7,597 nucleotides of DNA. It comes from Bacillota bacterium (GTDB taxonomy: Bacteria > Bacillota > UBA5301 > JASBVW01). The stretch is from the NCBI GenBank assembly GCA_029961005.1, contig JASBVW010000058.1, forward strand, positions 1 to 7,597, written 5' to 3'. The position numbers and the translations under genes were made by a program. This document shows positions 1 through 5,949 of the stretch, piece by piece; positions within the stretch are counted from its first letter, which is position 1; every line of letters begins with the position of its first letter. Below the pieces are notes generated by a model, which did not search any database, had not been told where the DNA came from, and saw only the letters and a list, made by a program, of their open reading frames with translations.

Positions 1-73
1 GGTGCACCCCCGTCCGGATGATCTCTGCTTTCAGCCGGGCTTCTTCGTCTGCCCGCGTGGTCCTCTCTTCCAC
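1..73 (-). CDS. Start of an unidentified gene (partial; possibly a class II aldolase)
   Basis: A GTG at 71-73 opens a reading frame that stays open to the left edge (24 codons) and is preceded by a strong AAGGAGG ribosome-binding site ten bases upstream. The visible protein is charged and helix-like at first, then reads AEIIRTGVH. This loosely resembles the first helix of class II aldolase/adducin-family proteins (L-fuculose-phosphate aldolase type), which often follow sugar kinases in catabolic operons. That identification rests on a few residues plus context and is only a suggestion; another sugar-metabolism enzyme is equally possible. The gene lies 115 bases after the kinase stop codon on the same strand, so it may belong to the same transcript. 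The existence of a gene start here is far better supported than its function. Confidence 0.6.
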   Translation of the reverse strand, partial: MEERTTRADEEARLKAEIIRTGVH

Positions 74-83
74 GTTCGGCACT

Positions 84-90
84 CCTCCTT
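84..90 (-). promoter_or_regulatory. Ribosome-binding site of the left-edge gene
   Basis: On the minus strand this is AAGGAGG, close to the ideal anti-16S complement, with ten bases before the GTG at 71-73. It is the main evidence that a real gene starts at the left edge. Confidence 0.7.
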
Positions 91-105
91 TTAATGCCCA
101 AGCTT

Positions 106-138
106 AACCCGCTTTCGCTGCGCGGGTCGGTGCGGGTT
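106..138 (-). other. Intergenic inverted repeats, possible mRNA hairpin before the left-edge gene
   Basis: The arm at 106-112 (AACCCGC on the plus strand) can pair with either of two copies of its complement: GCGGGT at 122-127 (6 pairs, 9-base loop) or GCGGGTT at 132-138 (7 pairs, 19-base loop). The two partner copies sit in a near-tandem repeat (122-131 and 132-142). The structure lies 15 bases upstream of the ribosome-binding site at 84-90. No run of T follows on the transcribed strand, so it is not a classical intrinsic terminator. It could stabilise the message end or modulate translation of the next gene, or be chance in GC-rich DNA. Confidence 0.3.
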
Positions 139-155
139 CGGTCCTGCGCAAACCG

Positions 156-178
156 GCCCCGGGGCGGCCTCTGCCCCG
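156..178 (-). other. GC-rich hairpin just after the kinase stop codon
   Basis: CGGGGC at 160-165 and GCCCCG at 173-178 form a 6-pair stem with a 7-base loop, about ten bases past the kinase stop codon. It overlaps a perfect 10-base palindrome, GCCCCGGGGC, at 156-165. There is no following T-run on the minus strand, so it does not qualify as an intrinsic terminator. It may act as a 3' mRNA stabiliser between kinase and next gene, or be compositional. The rest of the 74-188 gap shows no recognisable promoter. Confidence 0.3.
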
Positions 179-188
179 TGGCGAGGCG

Positions 189-1826
189 TCAAAGCGGCCG
201 AAGGCCTAGCTCCAGCCGGTTGCCCGCCAGGTAGAGCTCGTCGTACAGCTTTCGCCACCGGCGGTAAAGCTCCTGGTACTCCTGCCAGTCCCCTCCGGCG
301 CCCGCGGAGCTTCCCGACCGGGCTGCCTCTGGACCGGAGAAGGCCTCCTTCCCTTCGCCTCTCCCGCCCGGGGAGATCTCCTCCGGCGAGACCGACCGCC
401 CCGGCTGCACCATGGCCGCGGCGGCTGCCTTCAGATCCGGGTAGCAGCCGGCCCCGGCGGCGGCGCAGATGGCCGCTCCCAGGGCGGCCGACTCGCTTTC
501 CGCCGCTACGGTGATGGAGCGGCCCAGCACGGCGGCCACCAGGCGGGGGAGGAGGGGATGGCGGCTGCCCCCGCCCGTCAGCACCACCCGGGTGTTGACC
601 AGCCCGCCGATCAGCTCTGCCAGCTCGACGTTGGCCCGCACGGCGTAGGCAATGTTCTCCAGGAAAGCCCGCACCACCTGCCCCCGCGCCCGACCCCCCT
701 CCCGCTCCGGGCGCAGCCCCCAGAGGAGGGAGCGCTCCGGCTGGGGGGCGGAGGCGCAGCTGATCACCGGGCCCAGGAAGGCGAAGGTGCCGCCGGCGCC
801 GGCCCCCGCAGACTCGGCCTCCTCCAGCATCAGCTCCTCGGCGGCCCGGGGGTCAAGCCCGCCGTAAAAGGAGTCGCGCAGCCAGCGAAAGACCAGGCCG
901 GTCAGGCGGGCATTGGCCTCCACCACCCAGCGCCCCGGCAGAAGGTGCGGACAGGTCCAGGTGCGGCGCCGGGGATCCAACACCGGCCGGGCGGTCACCA
1001 GTTGAATAGGGGTGGTGGTGCCCGAGACGACGCCGGTGGAGCCCGGATCGAGCACCCCGGCCCCCAGGAGGGCGCACTGGGTGTCGGCTCCGCCCGCCAC
1101 CACCGGGGTGCCGGGGGCGAGGCCGGTCTGACGAGCTGCCTCTTCCGTCACCCGCCCCACCACCCGGCCGGCAGTGGCCAGAGGAGGGCAGAGGTGAGGG
1201 GGGATCTCCAGCCGGGCCAGGAGAGAGGTATTCCAGGCGGAGGTCTCCAAGTCCCAAAGGAGCGTCTCCACGGCCGCCGTAGGCTCTGAAACCGCCGCGC
1301 CGCTGAGCCGGAAGAGGATCCAGTCGGGGATGGTCAGAAGGTGGCGCGCCCGCTGGAAGAGCTCCGGGGCGCGCTGGCGCAGCCACCACAGGCGCCCGGG
1401 GGCGAAGAACCCCTCCGGCCAGTGGCCGGAGCGGCGGTAGATCTCCTCGCCCAGGTGCTCGGCCAGCCAGCGGTTCCCGTCCCGGCCGCGGTAGTCGATG
1501 TTGGGGCCGGCGTAGAGCTCCCGCCCCGCTTCGTCCAGGAGCACAATCCCCTCCCGCTGGCCCGTGGCGCTGACGGCCGCGATCTGGGAGGCCTCAACCC
1601 CGGCTTGCTGCCGGGCTTCCGCCAGGGCCTGGCAGAGCTCCGCCCAGAAGAGGGCGGGGTCGAACTCCCGCACGGAGGGATCGGCGGGGTCGGGCTGCCG
1701 GTAGCGCCAGGGCCGGTAGCCCAGCCCCACCCGCCGACCGGCCAGGTCGAAGATGGCGCAGCGCCCGCCCCCCGTGCCGAAGTCGAAGGCCGCCACGTAC
1801 CGCTCTTTGCCCCTTGCTCCGCTCAT
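189..1826 (-). CDS. FGGY-family carbohydrate kinase, LsrK-like branch
   Basis: ATP-dependent cytoplasmic kinase, 545 residues (typical FGGY length about 500-530), expected to phosphorylate a small sugar, polyol or sugar acid in this pathway. The N-terminal phosphate-binding loop is DFGTGGGR at residues 15-22. The catalytic aspartate is most likely D248 in GGADTQ, and the C-terminal nucleotide-binding loop is TGGGS at 417-421, followed by ESAALGAA near 445-452. The segment around AAVSATGQREGIVL (83-96) and the DWILFRLSG stretch (168-176) resemble the autoinducer-2 kinase LsrK and its many uncharacterised relatives. Residues about 476-513 form a Gly/Ser/Glu-rich insertion before the final helix. 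The ATG overlaps the dehydrogenase stop as ATGA, with GGAGGT at 1836-1841 nine bases upstream, so translation is probably coupled. The family call is firm; the substrate is unknown, and AI-2 should not be assumed because lsrR, lsrF and lsrG are not seen. Confidence 0.93.
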   Translation of the reverse strand: MSGARGKERYVAAFDFGTGGGRCAIFDLAGRRVGLGYRPWRYRQPDPADPSVREFDPALFWAELCQALAEARQQAGVEASQIAAVSATGQREGIVLLDEAGRELYAGPNIDYRGRDGNRWLAEHLGEEIYRRSGHWPEGFFAPGRLWWLRQRAPELFQRARHLLTIPDWILFRLSGAAVSEPTAAVETLLWDLETSAWNTSLLARLEIPPHLCPPLATAGRVVGRVTEEAARQTGLAPGTPVVAGGADTQCALLGAGVLDPGSTGVVSGTTTPIQLVTARPVLDPRRRTWTCPHLLPGRWVVEANARLTGLVFRWLRDSFYGGLDPRAAEELMLEEAESAGAGAGGTFAFLGPVISCASAPQPERSLLWGLRPEREGGRARGQVVRAFLENIAYAVRANVELAELIGGLVNTRVVLTGGGSRHPLLPRLVAAVLGRSITVAAESESAALGAAICAAAGAGCYPDLKAAAAAMVQPGRSVSPEEISPGGRGEGKEAFSGPEAARSGSSAGAGGDWQEYQELYRRWRKLYDELYLAGNRLELGLRPL

Positions 1827-2815
1827 TTGGCCAAGACCTCCGGGTTAAAGACGTACCGCGGCCGCTCGCCGCGCAAGAACCGCACCACATCCTCGGCGAT
1901 CATGGAGGCGTGGTGCCGCACCACGTCTTCCGTGGCCCCGCCGATGTGGGGCGTGAGGATGACGTTGTCCAGCGAGAGAAAAGGGCTCTGCGGAGGCAGG
2001 GGCTCCTCGGAGAAGACGTCCAGAGCTGCGCCGGCGATGCGGCGCTCCCGCAAGGCCTCCAGAAGCGCCGCTTCATCGACGATGGCGGCCCGCGCCGTAT
2101 TGATGAAGTAGGCGGTGGGCTTCATGGCGGCGAAGCACTCCCGGGAGAAGAGCCCCCTGGTCTCCGGCGTGACGTTGCAGTGCAGGGAGATGAAGTCCGA
2201 GCGGCGGCACAACTCTAAAAGCTCCACGCGCCGGCCGCCGAAGCGGGCGACGACCTCCTCCGGCACATAAGGATCGTAAACCAGGAGCTGGACGCCGAAG
2301 GGGACCAGGCGGGCGGCCACCTCCCGGCCCACCGCGCCCAGCCCCACCAGCCCCACGGTGCGGGAGTTGAGCTCCACCCCGCGGAAGGCCAGGTAAGGCG
2401 AGAGGCCCCCTTCCCCCCAGTGCCCCTGGCGCAGGGAGGCGGAAGCGGCCAGCACGTGGCGGGCCGCCATGATCATCAAGGCCACAGTCAGCTCGGCTAC
2501 GGAGACGGCGTTGCGGGCGGGGGTGTAGAGGACGGGCAGCCCCGCCGCGGTGGCGGCTGCCACGTCCACGTTGACCGGGTTGCCCCGGCAGCAGCCGATG
2601 GCCCTGAGCTGGGGATGGGCGGCGATGGCCCCGGCGTCCACCGGGTCCAGTTCCGTGATCACGATCTCCGCTCCGGCCAGCTCTTGCCGCATCTCTTCCG
2701 GCGTCAGCTTGCGCTTGGTCACCCCCCAGCCTCCAAAGCGCAGCTCGGCATAGGGCCGGAGCAGCTCCGCCGCCTCCGCGGTGAAAGGGGCGGTGATCAG
2801 GATGTGCGCCTTCAT
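1823..2815 (-). CDS. D-isomer-specific 2-hydroxyacid dehydrogenase (SerA/GhrB superfamily)
   Basis: NAD(P)-dependent cytoplasmic oxidoreductase of 330 residues, interconverting a D-2-hydroxyacid and its 2-keto acid (or a related hydroxy-ketone). The Rossmann core has GLGAVG at 158-163 and acidic D181 at the end of the following strand, which favours NAD over NADP. The catalytic triad of the family is complete: R242 in NTARAAIVDE, E271 in DVFSEEP and H290 in TPHIGG. At 330 residues it has no room for the ACT regulatory domain of full-length SerA. The substrate loop reads CRGNPVNVD (76-84), and VITELDP (52-58) stands where 3-phosphoglycerate dehydrogenases carry the RS-type phosphate-binding motif, so serine synthesis is an unlikely role. 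The ATG overlaps the IclR stop as ATGA, with AGGAGGT eight bases upstream. Context suggests a sugar-acid or keto-sugar step before or after the FGGY kinase. The exact substrate is unknown. Confidence 0.92.
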   Translation of the reverse strand: MKAHILITAPFTAEAAELLRPYAELRFGGWGVTKRKLTPEEMRQELAGAEIVITELDPVDAGAIAAHPQLRAIGCCRGNPVNVDVAAATAAGLPVLYTPARNAVSVAELTVALMIMAARHVLAASASLRQGHWGEGGLSPYLAFRGVELNSRTVGLVGLGAVGREVAARLVPFGVQLLVYDPYVPEEVVARFGGRRVELLELCRRSDFISLHCNVTPETRGLFSRECFAAMKPTAYFINTARAAIVDEAALLEALRERRIAGAALDVFSEEPLPPQSPFLSLDNVILTPHIGGATEDVVRHHASMIAEDVVRFLRGERPRYVFNPEVLAK

Positions 2816-3642
2816 TGGGCCCCACCTCCTTCCTCTGTAGCTACTTCAGCGGACGGGGCAGCGGGGGAGAACCCCAGTTGCCGGGAGATCTTGTGCGCCG
2901 CCTCTTTGGTCTGGGCGATCAGGCGCTCCCACCCGCGCGCCTCCATGCGCTGAGAAGGGCCGACGACGCTTAAAGCCGCCACCACCGCCCCGGTGAAGTC
3001 ATAGATGGGGGCGGCGATGGAGGAGCTCCCTTGGAAGCGCTCATCGGTGGTCAAGGCGAAGCCGTCGCGGCGCACCTGTTCCAGTTGCTGGACCAGGGTC
3101 TCCCGGTCCCGGACGGTGTTCCTGCACAGCGGCTCCAGTTCCACTTCGCTCAAATAAGCGGCCAGGCGCTCCGGGCTCAAGGAGGCCAAAAGCACCTTTC
3201 CGGCGGCGCCGGCGTACAAGGGGAGAATTTCACCCAGCGAGATGCGGTGGAGGATGGGGTGGGGGCTCTCTACCATGTCAATGCAGACCCGGTAATTACC
3301 CACCAGGACCAAGAGGTAGACCGACTCCTCAGTGGCCCGGGCCAACTCCTCCATGACGGGGTGGGCTGCCCGGCGCACGTCCAGGCGGGCCTGGACTGCC
3401 GTCCCCAGCCGGAGAAGTTTCAGCCCCAGCCGGAAGGAGCGGCCGTCCGGGGTGCGCTCCAGGTACCCCAGACCTTCCAGGCAGAGCGCGAGCCGCCAAA
3501 CCGTGGTGCGGTTGAGCCCCACCGCCCGGGTCAGCTCCGCCAGGGAGAGCTCCGACTCCGGGCGGGCTAAAAAGGCTTCCAGCACGCTGAAGGCCCGCTG
3601 GAGCGAGCGGATCATATAGTAAGGCTTTGCTCCTTTTTCCAC
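2812..3642 (-). CDS. IclR-family transcriptional regulator
   Basis: DNA-binding regulator of 276 residues, likely controlling this operon in response to the substrate or an intermediate. The N-terminal winged helix-turn-helix spans about residues 10-75: LSLAELTRAVGLNRTTVWRL gives the helix-turn-helix and the RTPDGRSFRLG stretch the wing. The C-terminal IclR effector domain follows, with the family signatures PLYAGAAGKVLLASL (141-155) and GSSSIAAPIYDFTGAVVAALS (205-225). The GTG at 3640-3642 is preceded by GGAGGAGGG six bases upstream and overlaps the MFS gene by 31 bases. An in-frame ATG at 3613-3615 (residue 10) overlaps the MFS stop as ATGA and is the alternative, with a poorer ribosome-binding site. 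The last codons (EGGGAQ) carry the ribosome-binding site of the dehydrogenase gene. An internal regulator implies autoregulation; its operator is probably upstream of the operon, outside the window. The extra C-terminal tail after about residue 258 is Ala/Glu/Gly-rich and probably disordered. Confidence 0.93.
   Translation of the reverse strand: MEKGAKPYYMIRSLQRAFSVLEAFLARPESELSLAELTRAVGLNRTTVWRLALCLEGLGYLERTPDGRSFRLGLKLLRLGTAVQARLDVRRAAHPVMEELARATEESVYLLVLVGNYRVCIDMVESPHPILHRISLGEILPLYAGAAGKVLLASLSPERLAAYLSEVELEPLCRNTVRDRETLVQQLEQVRRDGFALTTDERFQGSSSIAAPIYDFTGAVVAALSVVGPSQRMEARGWERLIAQTKEAAHKISRQLGFSPAAPSAEVATEEGGGAQ
2824..2830 (-). promoter_or_regulatory. Ribosome-binding site of the dehydrogenase, inside the IclR gene
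   Basis: AGGAGGT on the minus strand, eight bases before the ATG at 2813-2815. It is formed by the codons for the Gly-rich C-terminus of the IclR protein, so dehydrogenase translation initiates within the end of iclR. Confidence 0.75.
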
Positions 3643-4895
3643 TGTACTCCCTCCTCCACAGAGATGTGTCCGGGCTCTTCACTCCGCAGGGCGGACTTCA
3701 GGCCGAGGGCCGCCCCCGCCAGGCAGAGCAGAAACGCCAGTTGATAGCGGCCTTGCCCGATGGCCCAACCGGTCAGCGGCTGAAAGACGGTCACAGCGGC
3801 GAAGGCCAAGGTGTTGACCAGGGCCAGCGCCGTGCCCGCCAGGTGGGGCGGCACCGATTCCTTGACGATGGCAAAGTTGAGCGCTCCCGTTCCTCCGCTG
3901 GTGATGCCCATGGACAGGGCGATCAGACCTAAAAGGGTCGGGCTTAACCGCCGGCCGACCAGGAAGGGGAGCCAGGTGAAGGAAAAGAGGACCATCCCGA
4001 CCACCAGGACCGGTCGGCGGCACTTGAAGATCCGGTCCGAGAGGTAGCCGAAGAGGGGCCCGCCTATGGTGTAGCCGAGGGCGATCATCATCAGGATGTA
4101 GTCGGCCACCCCTTTCTCCAGGCCGTGGACCTCGATCAGATAGATACCCCCCCACAGGCCCAGGAAGGACATGAGGGGGCCGTACTTGCCCAGGAGGGAG
4201 AGGCCCATGAGCAGGACCTGCGGCTCCCGGAAGAGCTCCCAGGCCTTGGCCCGGCCTTCTCCGGGCGGGTCACCCTCCTGCCCCTTCTCCTGCGCCGGCC
4301 CCGGCTTCTCGGGCCGCAAAGCCAGCCAGAGCCAGGCCGTCAGGGCCAGGCTGAGCAGTCCGATCCCCAGGGAGGTGGCCCGCCAGCCCATCCGCGCGGC
4401 GGCGTAAGCCAAGGGGGCGGTGGCCGTAAGGGCGCCCAGGTTGCCCGCTGCCATGAGCAGGCCGGTCGCAGTGGCGAATTCCCGCGGCCCGGCCCAGGAG
4501 GAGAAGGCCTTGAGGGCGGGGATGTAGACCCCAGCCACCCCTGCGCCCACCAGCCCCCGGGCCAGCGCCGCCAGGCCGAAGGAAGGGGCCAGGCCGAAGA
4601 GAAGGGAGCCCAGCCCGGCCAGGGCGATGAAACCGGTGACCACGGGGCGCGTTCCCCAGCGGTCGACCAGGGAGCCTACGGGGAGCTGGAGCAGCGCATA
4701 GGGGTAGAAGTAGGTCGAGGAGAGGATGCCCAGAGCGGCGGCGGTGAGATGAAACTCCCGCTGCAGGTCCAGGGCCAGCACCGCTGGGGAGACCCGGTGA
4801 AAATAAGCTAGAAAGTACGCACTCGCCAAAGCCATCACCGCCATCCAGTGGCTGGCCAGGCCGTTAGTCTGAGCTGGATCTTCTTGTGCGGACAC
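3612..4895 (-). CDS. Major facilitator superfamily (MFS) transporter
   Basis: Inner-membrane secondary transporter of 427 residues with about 12 predicted helices. Helices 1-6 run from about residue 18 to 193, a charged cytoplasmic loop rich in Pro/Gly/Glu spans 194-222, and helices 7-12 run to about 403. MFS motif A appears after helix 2 as GSLVDRWGTRP (74-84), and its second-half copy as GYLSDRIFKCRRP (283-295). An in-frame TTG at 4920-4922 would add nine residues and overlap the permease stop as TTGA, but it has no ribosome-binding site. The GTG at 4893-4895 follows AAAGGAG at eight bases and is preferred, leaving a 23-base gap after the permease. The substrate is unknown. Having an MFS protein in the same transcript as an ABC importer suggests a second entry route, a related substrate such as an acid form, or export of a product. 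The gene overlaps iclR by 31 bases. Confidence 0.9.
   Translation of the reverse strand: MSAQEDPAQTNGLASHWMAVMALASAYFLAYFHRVSPAVLALDLQREFHLTAAALGILSSTYFYPYALLQLPVGSLVDRWGTRPVVTGFIALAGLGSLLFGLAPSFGLAALARGLVGAGVAGVYIPALKAFSSWAGPREFATATGLLMAAGNLGALTATAPLAYAAARMGWRATSLGIGLLSLALTAWLWLALRPEKPGPAQEKGQEGDPPGEGRAKAWELFREPQVLLMGLSLLGKYGPLMSFLGLWGGIYLIEVHGLEKGVADYILMMIALGYTIGGPLFGYLSDRIFKCRRPVLVVGMVLFSFTWLPFLVGRRLSPTLLGLIALSMGITSGGTGALNFAIVKESVPPHLAGTALALVNTLAFAAVTVFQPLTGWAIGQGRYQLAFLLCLAGAALGLKSALRSEEPGHISVEEGVQWKKEQSLTI
3649..3657 (-). promoter_or_regulatory. Ribosome-binding site of the IclR gene, inside the MFS gene
   Basis: GGAGGAGGG on the minus strand, six bases before the GTG at 3640-3642. It supports the longer start over the ATG at 3613-3615, whose nearest purine run (AAAAAGGAG) ends 14 bases upstream. 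Confidence 0.6.
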
Positions 4896-4903
4896 GGTGT
4901 GCT

Positions 4904-4910
4904 CTCCTTT
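4904..4910 (-). promoter_or_regulatory. Ribosome-binding site that sets the MFS start
   Basis: AAAGGAG on the minus strand, eight bases before GTG 4893-4895. The longer in-frame TTG start at 4920-4922 lies upstream of this site and has none of its own, so the shorter protein is preferred. Confidence 0.65.
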
Positions 4911-4918
4911 CTGCTGCC

Positions 4919-5935
4919 TCAATTGCGCCGTGTGCGGGCGTAGGAGGCCAAGGCCAGAACTCCCAGGAGCAACCCTCCTTTAATCAGGGTTTGGAGGTAA
5001 AAGACCACGTTCAAGAGGGTCATGCCGTTGAGCACCACCCCCAGGAAACAGGCCCCGAAGAGGGTCCCCAGCACACTGGGCTTTCCCTCCCGGGAAAGGG
5101 TCATGCCCATGAAAGAGGCGGCGATGGAGTCCAGGAGGAAAGACTCCCCCGCCAGCGGCTGCCCGGAGGAGATCCGGCTGGCCAGGATGACCCCGGCCAG
5201 GGCAGCGGTGAGGCCGGCCAGGAGGTAACTCTTAAACCGGACCAGGCGCACGTCGATGCCGGAGAACCGAGCGGCCTCTGCGTTCCCCCCCACGGCGTAA
5301 ACCCGGCGGCCAAAGGCGGAGCGGTGCAGGATCAGATAGTACAGGACCAGGACTCCGCCCAGGATCAGGACGGGGAAGGGGACCGGCCCGACCCACCCGC
5401 GCCCCAGGAAGTTGAAGCTCTCCGGGAGGAGGCCCAGGGGGTAGATGGGCAGACCTCCCTGGGTGTAGACCATCTCCATGCTCATGGCCATGGTGTGGGT
5501 GCCCAGGGTGGCCAGGAAGGGCATCACCCCCAGGAAGCCGACCAGAAAGCCGTTGAAGGCTCCCAGGAGCAGCCCGCCGGCCAGCCCTCCCAAGACGGCG
5601 GGCAGAGTGCCCAGCCCCGCCGAGAGCAGGGAAATGGAGAGCAAAGCCCCGGCGTCGGCCGCCTCCCCCACCGAAAGGTCGATCCCTCCCGTGGTCATGA
5701 CCAGGGTCATCCCCAGAGAGATGATGGCCAGGATGCTCACCTGCCGCAAGATGGTCAGGAAGTTGTTCAGGGTCAGGAAGGCCGGCGAGAGCAGGGCCAG
5801 GGCCAGGCACAGGGCCAGAAAGGCCAAGAGGGTGCCGAACTCGGTCAGAAACGACCAGCCGCGCAGTCGCCAGGCGGTGCGCTCCGGGCGGGGGGCGGTC
5901 TTTTCCTTTGCGGTTGCGGTGGTTGTGCTGCGCAC
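4919..5935 (-). CDS. Sugar ABC transporter permease, RbsC/LsrD-like (second of two)
   Basis: Integral membrane subunit of 338 residues for a CUT2-type (ribose/xylose/AI-2 class) ABC importer, forming the channel with the neighbouring permease and driven by the ATPase encoded first in the operon. After a polar Thr/Lys/Arg-rich cytoplasmic tail (about 1-28), hydrophobic segments fill the rest. The family signatures are present: TGGIDLSVG (82-90), PFLATLG (139-145) and GRRVYAVGGNAEAARFSGI (209-227), the last being the cytoplasmic loop that meets the ATPase. The GTG start lies 14 bases after the stop of the first permease; TAAAGGA at 5946-5952, which includes that stop codon, is a modest ribosome-binding site ten bases away. 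The canonical motif contrasts with the altered one in the partner permease. The subunit type is secure; the transported compound is not known. Confidence 0.93.
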   Translation of the reverse strand: MRSTTTATAKEKTAPRPERTAWRLRGWSFLTEFGTLLAFLALCLALALLSPAFLTLNNFLTILRQVSILAIISLGMTLVMTTGGIDLSVGEAADAGALLSISLLSAGLGTLPAVLGGLAGGLLLGAFNGFLVGFLGVMPFLATLGTHTMAMSMEMVYTQGGLPIYPLGLLPESFNFLGRGWVGPVPFPVLILGGVLVLYYLILHRSAFGRRVYAVGGNAEAARFSGIDVRLVRFKSYLLAGLTAALAGVILASRISSGQPLAGESFLLDSIAASFMGMTLSREGKPSVLGTLFGACFLGVVLNGMTLLNVVFYLQTLIKGGLLLGVLALASYARTRRN

Positions 5936-5949
5936 GGGGTTTCCATCCT

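Noticed and set aside
156..178. Intrinsic terminator after the kinase
   Set aside because: A GC stem exists, but no T-run follows on the transcribed strand, so it does not meet the usual criteria; listed only as a hairpin.
74..188. Promoter for the left-edge gene in the gap
   Set aside because: No pair of -35/-10-like boxes with reasonable spacing could be found on the minus strand in this GC-rich gap.
853..1389. Minus-strand 178-codon frame inside the kinase gene, in another phase
   Set aside because: Out-of-frame shadow of GC-rich coding DNA, rich in Pro/Gly/Arg with no motif; the kinase frame carries the FGGY signatures through the whole region.
1341..2111. Plus-strand open frame of 256 codons across the kinase/dehydrogenase junction
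   Set aside because: Composition is Pro/Gly/Arg-rich without any domain, and it lies antisense to two genes with complete catalytic motifs.
3679..4155. Minus-strand 158-codon frame inside the MFS gene
   Set aside because: Out-of-frame shadow; the MFS frame has continuous hydrophobic helices and motif A here.
4896..4922. TTG start at 4920-4922 for the MFS gene
   Set aside because: No purine-rich site upstream, whereas the GTG at 4893-4895 has AAAGGAG at eight bases; the extra nine residues are polar and dispensable for the first helix.
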